NCBI GenBank assembly: GCA_964403335.1
Contig: CAYOFI010000006.1
Span: forward strand, 15,907 to 79,906
Length of the DNA stretch: 64,000 nt
Origin: CAZYAK01 sp964403335
GTDB taxonomy: Bacteria > Patescibacteriota > Gracilibacteria > Peribacterales > Peribacteraceae
Direction: 5' to 3'
The first letter of the stretch is position 1. The number at the start of each line of letters is the position of its first letter. The notes beneath the pieces are model-generated. The model was not told the DNA's origin. It did not search any database and saw nothing but the letters and a program-made list of their open reading frames with translations. Below, piece after piece: positions 47,572 to 55,608 of the stretch. The translations under genes were made by a program, and so were the position numbers.

Positions 47572-50187
47572 GTGTTCACGGTTTTACGTCTTCTCTTCTG
47601 GCCCCTGCTCTGGCTCCTGGTGTTCCTGGGAGGACTGGTGTTGCAGTTGAATATTTTTGAAGCGTTGTGGGAGTGGTTTCTGAACGACCCTTGGGGGGCG
47701 GTCGAAATCGCGTTACTGGCGTGGTTGGGATGGTATCTGCTGAAGTTCAACGTCCGCTTTACGTACGCGTGGTGGATGTCCGGCAAATTGGTCACCACGA
47801 AAGTGTGGCTGCCGCGCAGCGACAGCAAGATCGACCATGAGAAGCGCAGCGAAAAAGATTTCAAAGACAAAGTCGTCGTGATGGAACAGCTGTACCGCGC
47901 GCTCTGGGAAGTCAAAAGCCTGACTTTCTGGCAGGCGATTCACTTCTGGATTTTCCGCTACGCGACGATGAGCTTCGAGATCATGCTGGACCACGGCGAA
48001 TTGGCGTTCTACGTCATCGTCCAACCCAGCCTGGTGTCCATCGTGGAAAAGCAGATCACGGCGTTCTATCACGATGCCGAAGTGATGGTGACGAAAAAAA
48101 TGCCGGAGATCTGGCCGAAGGGGTTCAAGCTTGTGGGCTACAACATGCTCACCAAAAAGAAATACATCTTCCCCATCCGCGTGTACGAAGACATGCAGGA
48201 CGACCCGATCAATGATTTGGGAAACGTCTTGAGCAAGCTGGAGCCCGAGGAAACGGCATCCATCCAGATGGTCATCACGCCGTGTTTCTCCGATAAGTGG
48301 AGCAAATCCGTCAAGCGGTACGCATCGATGAAATTCAAGGGCAAGAACGACAGTTGGGTCACGCGCATCCCCATCATTTCGTCGTTCATCCGCGTGGTGG
48401 GCGGCATCGCCGGAGGCACGGACGGATCCACGTTCGCGCCCGGTGCCGAGCACGGAGATTCCTTCGTGCGCATGATTCAGCCGGAGGAAGAACTGTACAA
48501 GCGCATGGGACAGAAGGCGGGCATGAGCGGTTTCCACGTCTCCGTCCGCATCATGGCCGCGGCCAAAACGTGGCGCCGCGCCATCGACATCACCAACAAC
48601 ATGCAGGTGGCGTTCAACGTGTTCAAAGACATCTACGGCAACTGGTTCCAGAACCACCGCATGCTCGTGGATTTCCTGCCGCTCGCGTGGAACGCGCCGC
48701 TCATTCACTGGTACTGGAAGCACCGCATCAACGGCTTCGGGCACCAACGCGATCTGCTCGTGGAAAAAGAAATGGCCGGCATCTATCACTTCCCGGACAG
48801 CCGCTACAACAAAATCCCGGTCATCCAGTGGATCACGTACCGCGTGTTGCCGCCTCCGCCGAACGTCCCGACCGACGGCATCATCGTGGGGATCAACGAT
48901 TACCGCGCGACGGAAACCCCCATCCGTTTCCGGGGCGGAGACCGCACGCGCCACCAGTACATCATCGGTAAATCCGGTTCGGGTAAATCCGCGCTCTTAA
49001 GCTGGCAGATCCGCCAGGACGTGGCGATGGGCGAAGGGCTCTGCGTGGTCGATCCGCACGGGGATCTGATTGAAGACACCTTGGCGCACGTGCCCAAGGA
49101 GCGCGCGAAAGACATCGTGCTGTTCGATCCGTCGGACACCGAACGTCCGATGGGACTGAACATGCTCGAAGCCAAAACGCCGGAAGAGAAAGACCGCGCG
49201 TCGCTCGACGCGATGGAAATCTTCATCAAGATGTTCGGTAACGAAATCTTCGGACCGCGCATCCAGCACTACTTCCGCAACGGCTGTCTGACGCTGATGG
49301 ACGACGAAGAGGAGGGCGCGACGCTCATCGACGTGCCGCGCTTGTTCGTGGACGAGGAATTTCAGCGCTACAAAGTGAGCAAGTGCAAGAACGTCGTCGT
49401 GCGCAGTTTCTGGGAACATGAAATCGCCAAGACGGGCGCGCGCGAAAAGGAAGAAATGATTCCGTACTTCTCCGCCAAATTCGGACCGTTCATCACGAAC
49501 ACCACCATCCGCAACATCATCGGGCAGCCCAAGAGCGCCTTCAACATCCGCCAGCTGATGGACACGGGCAAAGTGCTGCTGGTGAACTTGTCCAAAGGAA
49601 AGATCGGCGACGTGAACGCGCAGCTGCTGGGATTGATCTTTGTGAACAAAGTGAACATGGCCGCCATGTCCCGCGCCGACACGCTGCAGCGCAATCGCCG
49701 CCGTTTCTACCTGTACGTGGATGAATTCCAGAACTTCATCACCGACGCGTTCGCGACGATTCTCTCCGAAGCGCGCAAGTACGAATTGGGATTGGTCATG
49801 GCGCACCAGTACATCGGGCAGCTGGTGGGCAAGAGCGCCGACTACGAGCAGGCCAGCACCAAAATGCGCGACGCCGTGTTCGGTAACGTGGGTACCATCA
49901 TGAGCTTCAAGATCGGCGCGGAAGACGCCGAGTACATGGCCAAAGAAATGGCTCCCGTGCTCTCCGAGCAGGACGTCATCGGCATCCCGAACTTCCACTG
50001 CTACACCAAGCTGAACATCGACAACACCACCAGCCGTCCGTTCAGCATGAAAACCATCTACGACGAAAGCAATCGCAACGAAAAACTCTCCGCGCTTATC
50101 AAGGAATACAGCCGCATGAAATACGGACGGAAGAAAGTGTTTGTGAACCAAGAAATTGAAGATCGCATCGGCATTTCTTCAAAATAA
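47572..50187 (+). CDS. VirB4/TraG-type secretion or conjugation ATPase (paralogue 2)
   Basis: 871-residue paralogue of the ATPase at 1406-3898 with the same plan: N-terminal hydrophobic anchor (two segments, about 5-27 and 42-57), a long region of unknown fold, and an ATPase domain with Walker A GKSGSGKS (466-473, Lys472) and Walker B LYVDEFQNF (Asp717, Glu718). Shared stretches such as GLCVVDPHGDLIEDTLAH, ERPMGLNMLEAKTPEE and NEIFGPRIQHYFRNGCLTLM make the paralogy plain. Start is GTG at 47572. Having two such ATPases suggests two substrates or two steps of one machine. Confidence 0.82.
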   Translation: MFTVLRLLFWPLLWLLVFLGGLVLQLNIFEALWEWFLNDPWGAVEIALLAWLGWYLLKFNVRFTYAWWMSGKLVTTKVWLPRSDSKIDHEKRSEKDFKDKVVVMEQLYRALWEVKSLTFWQAIHFWIFRYATMSFEIMLDHGELAFYVIVQPSLVSIVEKQITAFYHDAEVMVTKKMPEIWPKGFKLVGYNMLTKKKYIFPIRVYEDMQDDPINDLGNVLSKLEPEETASIQMVITPCFSDKWSKSVKRYASMKFKGKNDSWVTRIPIISSFIRVVGGIAGGTDGSTFAPGAEHGDSFVRMIQPEEELYKRMGQKAGMSGFHVSVRIMAAAKTWRRAIDITNNMQVAFNVFKDIYGNWFQNHRMLVDFLPLAWNAPLIHWYWKHRINGFGHQRDLLVEKEMAGIYHFPDSRYNKIPVIQWITYRVLPPPPNVPTDGIIVGINDYRATETPIRFRGGDRTRHQYIIGKSGSGKSALLSWQIRQDVAMGEGLCVVDPHGDLIEDTLAHVPKERAKDIVLFDPSDTERPMGLNMLEAKTPEEKDRASLDAMEIFIKMFGNEIFGPRIQHYFRNGCLTLMDDEEEGATLIDVPRLFVDEEFQRYKVSKCKNVVVRSFWEHEIAKTGAREKEEMIPYFSAKFGPFITNTTIRNIIGQPKSAFNIRQLMDTGKVLLVNLSKGKIGDVNAQLLGLIFVNKVNMAAMSRADTLQRNRRRFYLYVDEFQNFITDAFATILSEARKYELGLVMAHQYIGQLVGKSADYEQASTKMRDAVFGNVGTIMSFKIGAEDAEYMAKEMAPVLSEQDVIGIPNFHCYTKLNIDNTTSRPFSMKTIYDESNRNEKLSALIKEYSRMKYGRKKVFVNQEIEDRIGISSK

Positions 50188-50390
50188 GCATCCTGATACC
50201 GCGTATGCGCTCCGCATGTACTTTTTCTTTGACTTCCGGTTTTGCTTTGCGACAATGCGCGGCAATGCCGCCCAATCGCCCCGGGAGTGACGGAGCATCG
50301 CTTGAGGTTTTTCTGCGGCGCAAGCCGCGGGGCCATGAAATCTGCGAAGATGAAGCCGGTGGCCGGTCACCTGCCGCTGCACGGTGGATC
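50188..50390. other. Intergenic stretch with GC hairpins
   Basis: About 200 nt. Hairpins such as TGCGGC-GCAA-GCCGCG (about 50311-50328) are visible. The open frame from 50205 through here has no family-like content, and I start the next gene at 50391. Confidence 0.4.
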
Positions 50391-50768
50391 ATGGGATACA
50401 GAGTGACGGTTGAGCAAAACATCCTTGAGTTATTTGAGAATGTGTTGCAGCAAGCCATTCACAATTTTTTGCAGTGCGATGAAGACGCACAGTCCGTTGT
50501 TGCGGAGAGCAATGCCGTTATCCACGATTTGTCTCTGGAAACCCGCATGAATGAACGTGAGCTTCATGCACGACTGACGATGATCCGGGATGCACGCAAG
50601 AAGCTGGATGCAAGCGTCCACGAGTTGGAAAAAGCACGGGAGGCCTATGCAGCCGCGACCGTCCGTTGGCGCCAGGCCATGGAACGGGAGGGATTGTTCG
50701 TTTTGCTCATGATTCAGGACGCCGGGCGCAAAGAACCTGGCGCGGAGCGGGATACGGAGCATGACTGA
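50391..50768 (+). CDS. Small coiled-coil protein of unknown function
   Basis: 125 residues from the ATG at 50391. Mostly helical, with Glu/Gln/Arg-rich segments (ILELFENVLQQAIHNFLQ and IRDARKKLDASVHELEKAREAY) that predict coiled coils. No signal peptide or TM. Upstream sequence in the same frame is low quality, but the start is still uncertain. It ends about 60 nt before ybaB. I do not recognise a family. Confidence 0.5.
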   Translation: MGYRVTVEQNILELFENVLQQAIHNFLQCDEDAQSVVAESNAVIHDLSLETRMNERELHARLTMIRDARKKLDASVHELEKAREAYAAATVRWRQAMEREGLFVLLMIQDAGRKEPGAERDTEHD

Positions 50769-50826
50769 CGGCTGGCATGCAGGAGGCAAAATGTGGTGTA
50801 TACTCACGGCCTTTCCGCCTTTTTCT

Positions 50827-51117
50827 ATGGTCTCCTTCTCCCAAGCCAAAGACATGTTCAAGCTCCAGCGCGATGCCAAGCGCATCCGTAAAGAGCTGAA
50901 AAACGTGCACGTGGAGGCAGAGGCCCAGGGCGTGAAAGTCGTCGTGACGGGAGAGATGGAGCTGGTGGAAGTGACGATTGCCGACGATGTCCCGCGCGAA
51001 GCTATCGGCGCCCGTGTGATCGATGCCATGAACAGGGCGATGAAGAAGGCGCAGGTGATCTCTGCGGAGAGGATGCAGGGGTTGATGGGGCAGATGGGGC
51101 TTCCCACGGGAGAGTAA
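50827..51117 (+). CDS. YbaB/EbfC family nucleoid-associated protein
   Basis: 96 residues from the ATG at 50827. Pattern fits YbaB: N-terminal helix with coiled-coil (FSQAKDMFKLQRDAKRIRKELKN), a beta-sheet core (GVKVVVTGEMELVEVTI) and a C-terminal helix with QGLMGQMG. Members bind DNA as dimers. Often it lies next to recR and dnaX, neither of which is here. A TATACT box (50799-50804) and pyrimidine-rich leader precede it; the frame extending to 50761 would run through the promoter and is rejected. Confidence 0.82.
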   Translation: MVSFSQAKDMFKLQRDAKRIRKELKNVHVEAEAQGVKVVVTGEMELVEVTIADDVPREAIGARVIDAMNRAMKKAQVISAERMQGLMGQMGLPTGE

Positions 51118-51182
51118 AAGCCAGAGACCAGAATCCAGAAGCCAGGAAACTTGGTCTTTGATTTTTGGCTTCTGGTTTCTCC
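51118..51182. repeat. Word-repeat hairpin (CCAGAAGCCAG / CTTCTGGTTTC)
   Basis: The left arm (about 51119-51147) is AGCCAGAGACCAGAATCC and onward; the right arm (about 51151-51179) is TTGGTC..TTTTTGGCTTCTGG and onward. It separates ybaB from mltG and ends just before the mltG promoter. Same word as at 8372, 14928 and in leuS. Confidence 0.65.
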
Positions 51183-51188
51183 GTACGC

Positions 51189-51194
51189 TATTCT
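51189..51194 (+). promoter_or_regulatory. -10 box of leaderless type (mltG)
   Basis: TATTCT ends 7 nt before the GTG at 51202. Confidence 0.45.
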
Positions 51195-51201
51195 CAGACG
51201 C

Positions 51202-52206
51202 GTGAAAAAGTTCGCACTCATTTCCCTTGTTCTTATTGTCCTGGCGTACGGTTGGTACCGCTTCTCGCTCCGTCCCGCCGATTCCGCGGACACTGCCGCG
51301 TATCCGGTGAACATTCCGCAGGGACTGTCCGTGCGGGCGATCGGGAAGGTGCTGCAGGAAAAGAATTTCCTGCGCTCGCCGCTGGCGTTCGAAATCTATG
51401 CCCGCGTGCATGGCGTTGCGGGCTTGCTGCAGGCGGGGACGTTTAGTTTGAAGACGTCAATGTCTGCGCCGGAGATCATCGCTGCGTTGCAACGCGGGTT
51501 GACCGAACAAGTGATTGTGACGATTCCGGAAGGATTTACGGTGCGCGATATCGACGCGCTCTTGGCATCGAAGGGGTTGTCGGAGACGGGTGCGCTCATC
51601 GCGTGCGCCACGCAATGTAATCTTTCGGATTATGCATTTCTCCCGTCCGGAAAATCGTTGGCCGCCCGCGGGGGACGGCTGGAAGGATACCTGTTCCCCG
51701 ACACGTACTTCATCAGCCGCTCGAATTTCACCGTGGAAACCTTCGTGGAAAAATTATTGGAGAATTTTCAGAAGCGCGTCACGGAGGGGATGGCGGCAGA
51801 CCTCAAATCATCAAAGCGGTCGCTGCACGATATCGTCACGATGGCGTCGCTGATAGAAGAAGAGACGCGCACGGCAGATGAACGTCCGGTTGTGTCGGGA
51901 ATTCTGTGGAAGCGCTTGGATAACGGCATCAGTTTGGGTGTGGATGCCGCGGTCCGCTACATCGTGGGCAAGCCGACTGCGGCTATCACCAGAGCAGATC
52001 TTGATATCGATTCTCCCTATAATTCGCGCAAATATCTGGGATTGCCGCCGGGTGCCATCGCGAACGCGGGTCTATCAAGCTTCCAAGCGGCACTCAATCC
52101 TGAAAACAGTCCGTATCTGTTTTACCTTCACGGGAACGACGGCCAGATCCGGTATGCCCGCACAAACGATGAGCATAATGCGAATCGGGTGAAGTATTTG
52201 CAGTAG
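51202..52206 (+). CDS. mltG: Endolytic transglycosylase MltG
   Basis: Membrane-anchored lytic transglycosylase, 334 residues from the GTG at 51202. TM anchor (about 3-20), LysM-like domain (about 35-90, VNIPQGLSVRAIGKVLQEKNFL), then the YceG catalytic domain. LEGYLFPDTYFISRSN, the catalytic Glu in MASLIEEETRTADERPVVSGILWKRL, and the ending SPYNSRKYLGLPPGAIANAGL-type segment are family hallmarks. It cuts nascent glycan strands and so limits their length. The GTG start is supported by the adjacent -10 box and the KKFALIS signal-anchor beginning. Confidence 0.93.
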   Translation: MKKFALISLVLIVLAYGWYRFSLRPADSADTAAYPVNIPQGLSVRAIGKVLQEKNFLRSPLAFEIYARVHGVAGLLQAGTFSLKTSMSAPEIIAALQRGLTEQVIVTIPEGFTVRDIDALLASKGLSETGALIACATQCNLSDYAFLPSGKSLAARGGRLEGYLFPDTYFISRSNFTVETFVEKLLENFQKRVTEGMAADLKSSKRSLHDIVTMASLIEEETRTADERPVVSGILWKRLDNGISLGVDAAVRYIVGKPTAAITRADLDIDSPYNSRKYLGLPPGAIANAGLSSFQAALNPENSPYLFYLHGNDGQIRYARTNDEHNANRVKYLQ

Positions 52207-52252
52207 CAGCCCCCACCCCCGGCCCCTCCCCCGACGCGGGGGAGGGGAGCTA
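52207..52252. terminator. GC-rich hairpin after mltG
   Basis: Stem GGCCCCTCCCCCG / CGGGGGAGGGG around ACG (about 52219-52246), the same CTCCCC-GGGGAG type as at 23466-23738. Confidence 0.6.
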
Positions 52253-52299
52253 AACGTAAAATGGCGCATTTTACGAATATGGCTTCTATGAGCCATTTC

Positions 52300-52308
52300 T
52301 GCTATACT
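52300..52308 (+). promoter_or_regulatory. Extended -10 promoter (TGCTATACT), leaderless type
   Basis: The hexamer ends 6 nt before the ATG at 52315. Confidence 0.6.
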
Positions 52309-52314
52309 ATTCTG

Positions 52315-52650
52315 ATGTATAGACTCTGCGTTTTGATGGGAATCCTGTCCTGTGCCACGGCCGTGGCGACGGGCGGAGTGGATGTGCGCATGCCGTCCGT
52401 TGACCGTGAATCCGCTATGGCATCAGAGTATCAGACGCGGCGACTGCTCCAGGATATCGAACGCATCCGCGGCACGCGCGACATGATCGATTGCGACGGT
52501 TTGGAACCGATTCCGTTGTACGAAGGCAGTCCGTCGCTCCTACACTGGACCGCGTTTTGCCTTGCGCGCGTGCACCGTGATGTCACCGCGTGCGATGCTC
52601 TCCCTGCTATGCTGACTCCCGATCTCCGCACTCTCTGCCATGGCGCATAA
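52315..52650 (+). CDS. Small secreted protein of unknown function
   Basis: 111 residues from the ATG at 52315, placed by the TGCTATACT box. A longer frame from 52261 would start upstream of the promoter. Signal peptide (about 1-19, ILSCATAVATGG). The mature part has four cysteines (DMIDCDG, AFCLARV, TACDAL, TLCHGA), consistent with two disulfides. No family recognised. It overlaps the start of the next gene by 11 nt, so the two are probably translationally coupled. Confidence 0.55.
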   Translation: MYRLCVLMGILSCATAVATGGVDVRMPSVDRESAMASEYQTRRLLQDIERIRGTRDMIDCDGLEPIPLYEGSPSLLHWTAFCLARVHRDVTACDALPAMLTPDLRTLCHGA

Positions 52651-53263
52651 CCATCGTCTCAAGATCGGCGTGATGGGCTCGGCTTCCGGTCCGCAGACGG
52701 AAGACCCTGTCGCGCGCGCGAAAGCGCGCGAGCTCGGCCGCGAGATCGGTAAGCGCGGATATATCTTCATCAACGGGGCTTGTCCAGGTTTGCCCAACGA
52801 TGCGTTGCTCGGCGCCAAAGAGTGTCATGCTTTCACGCTTGGTGTCTCTCCGGCGTTTTCCGAATACGAACACATCAACGAGTATCTCAGTCCGCACGGC
52901 CACGACATGATTATCTTCACCGGCATGGGCTTCATGGAGCGCGATATCATCAACATCCGTTCGTCCGACGCGGTCATCATCGTCGGTGGCGGCATCGGCA
53001 GCCTGAACGAGTTCACCATCGCGTACGACGAAGGCCGCCCCATCGGCATCCTCACCAACTCCGGCGGCATCAGCAATCACATCCCGCACATCGTGCAGGA
53101 TCTGTGCATGCGCGAAATGCCCCCGAACTTGGTGATGGATGACGACCCCGCCAAACTGCTCGATAAACTGGAACTCGTCATCAAAGCCTTCCCGCTCCCG
53201 ATCCGCGAAGATGCGCGCGTGCGCGATCATCGCCAAGAAGGCGGGGCGGGGACGAGAGGATAA
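52640..53263 (+). CDS. LOG/SLOG-family Rossmann nucleotide-binding protein
   Basis: 207 residues. The LOG-type core is clear: KIGVMGSASG at the N-terminus, FINGACPGLPNDALLGAKE, and the motif VGGGIGSLNEF in place of PGGxGTxxE. In the family, LOG enzymes remove ribose 5-phosphate from cytokinin nucleotides, and relatives bind nucleotides as sensors. Substrate here unknown. The Glu of the active motif is kept. C-terminal tail (about 190-207) is basic and Gly-rich. Confidence 0.75.
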   Translation: MAHNHRLKIGVMGSASGPQTEDPVARAKARELGREIGKRGYIFINGACPGLPNDALLGAKECHAFTLGVSPAFSEYEHINEYLSPHGHDMIIFTGMGFMERDIINIRSSDAVIIVGGGIGSLNEFTIAYDEGRPIGILTNSGGISNHIPHIVQDLCMREMPPNLVMDDDPAKLLDKLELVIKAFPLPIREDARVRDHRQEGGAGTRG

Positions 53264-53265
53264 GA

Positions 53266-54636
53266 TCAATCTTCAAACTTCAGTGTTCTGTCCCGCGGGC
53301 CTTTCGTGATCCATTTGATGGGCGTGCCTTCCAAACCGAACGTCTCGCGCAGGCGGTTTTCCAAATAGCGCAGCTGGCTGACTTGTACCGACTTCGGATT
53401 ACGCACGAAGAGCACGAATGTGGGCGGGGGGTCTTTGGCTTGGACGACGTGTTTTGCGGAGGCCAGGGACGACATCGGTTGGCCTTTGATGGCGTTGTGC
53501 AAGAACTCGCGCATGTCTTTTTCCTCCACTCTGCGCAGGCGGTTTCTTTGCACCATCATCGAGCGGTCGAAGATTTTCAGGAGTCCTTCGCGCGTCTCGG
53601 CCGACACTGGGAGCACCGGCGCCCAGCGGCAGAACAGGAAACTGCGTTCGATATCCGTCATGCGTTCCTTCTTTTTTTCCGTGTCCAAGAGATCGGTTTT
53701 ATTCAAAAGAATGATCAAGCCTTTGCCGGCATCGATGACCATGCCCGCGATTTTTTTGTCGAACTTGCTCACCGGCTCGGAGCCGTCGATGACGAGCAGC
53801 GCCACGTCGCATTCTTCAATGCTCTGGATCGTCCGCAACATCGCCAAACTTTCCACACCTTCTTCCACCTTCGTCTGCCGGCGCAATCCCGCCGTATCCA
53901 CGAACAAGAATTCCTGATCGTGATATTTCACGAGCGTGTCCGTGGAATCGCGCGTGGTGCCGGCGATGGGGGAGACGAGTTTGGGGGAAAGCGCGCGTTG
54001 GCCTTCGGACATCAGCGCGTTGCAGATGGAACTTTTCCCCACGTTCGGTTTGCCGACGATGGCGATGCGCGGGATCTCGTCATTCGCATTCCGGGCTTCC
54101 GGTTTTTCAAAGTGCAGTGCATGCAACTGTTCCGCGATCGCCGCCTGCAGTTCGGGGAATCCGATGCCGTGTGATGCGGAAACGGGGAGGGTGGCGTCGC
54201 CCACGCCCAGCTTGTGAAACGCGTGTTCGGCATCCTCCTTCATCTTGTCGTTGTCGCACTTGTTGATGACGAGCAGAACGGGAACGTGCTTGCGGCGGCT
54301 TTTGCGCAATGCGCCCGCGACGGCAAAATCATTTTTGACCGGCTCGGTTTTTCCATCGACCACAAACAGGATGAGGTCCGCGGCCTTCAAAGCGATCAGC
54401 GACTGCGCGTGCACGTCATCCTCAAAATCCTTGTCCTCCGTCCCTCCGCCCATACCGCCGGTATCCACAAGCAGGTAATCGACGCCATCCGTCCGGACAA
54501 TTTGGGCAATGTGATCACGGGTTGTTCCCGCCATCTCATTCTCAATAGCCATCCGTTTCCGGATAATGCGGTTAAACAGCGTGGATTTGCCCGTATTGGG
54601 GCGGCCGATGATGGCGACGACTGGGAGACGGGACAC
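53266..54636 (-). CDS. der: Ribosome biogenesis GTPase Der (EngA)
   Basis: Double-GTPase acting in 50S subunit assembly, 456 residues from the GTG at 54636. Two G domains, each with a P-loop (GRPNTGKSTLF and GKPNVGKSSIC), G3 (DTGGMGGG and DTAGLRRQ) and G4 (NKCD and NKTD), and a C-terminal KH-like domain (from about residue 360). The GTG start is supported by the -10 TATAGT ending 6 nt upstream; extending to 54690 would cross the promoter. It faces leuS across another gene. Confidence 0.95.
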   Translation of the reverse strand: MSRLPVVAIIGRPNTGKSTLFNRIIRKRMAIENEMAGTTRDHIAQIVRTDGVDYLLVDTGGMGGGTEDKDFEDDVHAQSLIALKAADLILFVVDGKTEPVKNDFAVAGALRKSRRKHVPVLLVINKCDNDKMKEDAEHAFHKLGVGDATLPVSASHGIGFPELQAAIAEQLHALHFEKPEARNANDEIPRIAIVGKPNVGKSSICNALMSEGQRALSPKLVSPIAGTTRDSTDTLVKYHDQEFLFVDTAGLRRQTKVEEGVESLAMLRTIQSIEECDVALLVIDGSEPVSKFDKKIAGMVIDAGKGLIILLNKTDLLDTEKKKERMTDIERSFLFCRWAPVLPVSAETREGLLKIFDRSMMVQRNRLRRVEEKDMREFLHNAIKGQPMSSLASAKHVVQAKDPPPTFVLFVRNPKSVQVSQLRYLENRLRETFGLEGTPIKWITKGPRDRTLKFED

Positions 54637-54642
54637 GGGAGT

Positions 54643-54651
54643 ACTATACCA
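54643..54651 (-). promoter_or_regulatory. Extended -10 promoter (TGGTATAGT), leaderless type (der)
   Basis: The hexamer ends 6 nt before the GTG at 54636 on the minus strand, so translation likely begins at the mRNA 5' end with GTG. Confidence 0.6.
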
Positions 54652-54686
54652 GGCTTTTTGCTTTTCCCTGAGCGTTTCTTTGGCTT

Positions 54687-55517
54687 TCAATCACCGGTTT
54701 TCTTGAGCGGTATGTCATTCGGAAAGGTGATTGCAAGGACGTGTTCGCTGCAGAACTCCAAAATTCGCGCAATGGTCGCGACGGTGATGTCGTCATCCAA
54801 TTTTCCATTCGTGTCATAGCCGAACGCGTTGATGGCGTATTCCGTTCCTCTGCGCACGCGCACGCGTTGTCCTTCCATAGTCGTCTCGGTGACACCCATG
54901 CTCGTGGCGGAATGATCTTTCAGGACGCCTCCGACAAATCCTACATTATCTTTTGGGTGTCTTTGCACGCTCTTTTTTGCCACCATCACGCGGGAGTTGG
55001 TGATTAAAAAGGACCGATAGGCATCCGTATCGATTTCCTTTTGCGATATTCCCAATGCTTCTTCCGCATATGCCGCGCCCATCTGCGGCACCCATCCCGG
55101 CCCGGACGTCCGGTCGCCGATGTCATTTTTTATCGTTGCCGGCCGGAAAGTGATGTGTACTCCCTTGCGGTCGGTGATGGAAAGGCCGTTGATTTCACAC
55201 ATCTCCCGGATGAAATGTGCTTGTGAGGCAAGGACGTGGAACGCGCGTACGGCGGCTGCATGCTCTTCATGGGTGGAGATTTGCTCGTCCGTTCCCGCCA
55301 GCAATCTGGGAACGGTGCGGGAGAGCGTCTCGGCTATGATGTCCGTTTTGCCCAGGGCAAAGAGTTTTTCCAGGACGGTTTTCATGGCGGCACCGTGGGT
55401 GTGAACGGCATCGAACGCCTCGGACGGGCTGGTGACGGTGCTGACGGAAGACAAGAGCGTGATTGCCGCAGTTTCCAATTCCTGCACAAGATTGAAGGTG
55501 GTGTCGGGGGTGGCCAT
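54687..55517 (-). CDS. Protein of unknown function
   Basis: 276 residues from Met 55517. No signal peptide or TM helix. The N-terminal half is helical (FNLVQELETAAITLLSSVST, FHVLASQAHFIREMCEINGL); the C-terminal half is mixed and ends with a helix (ATIARILEFCSEHVLAIT). I do not recognise a family. It lies between der and leuS, transcribed with the strand of der, and its stop is about 50 nt before the der start. A TACCAT-like -10 box is 11 nt upstream of the start. The longer frame to 55601 would cross the leuS promoter region and is rejected. Confidence 0.6.
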   Translation of the reverse strand: MATPDTTFNLVQELETAAITLLSSVSTVTSPSEAFDAVHTHGAAMKTVLEKLFALGKTDIIAETLSRTVPRLLAGTDEQISTHEEHAAAVRAFHVLASQAHFIREMCEINGLSITDRKGVHITFRPATIKNDIGDRTSGPGWVPQMGAAYAEEALGISQKEIDTDAYRSFLITNSRVMVAKKSVQRHPKDNVGFVGGVLKDHSATSMGVTETTMEGQRVRVRRGTEYAINAFGYDTNGKLDDDITVATIARILEFCSEHVLAITFPNDIPLKKTGD

Positions 55518-55593
55518 AGTGGGAGACGATGGTAGCGAACGACGTGCATGGCGCAAGCATTGCGATTGCCTGTGGTGAGAAACGGCGTCCTCG

Positions 55594-55599
55594 TATACC
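55594..55599 (+). promoter_or_regulatory. -10-like box before leuS
   Basis: TATACC ends 9 nt before the ATG at 55609, the same geometry as at other leaderless-type starts. Confidence 0.4.
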
Positions 55600-55608
55600 A
55601 TTCCGGCA

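Noticed and set aside
52261..52314. 18-residue N-terminal extension of the small secreted protein
   Set aside because: It starts upstream of the extended -10 box, and the signal peptide begins at 52315.
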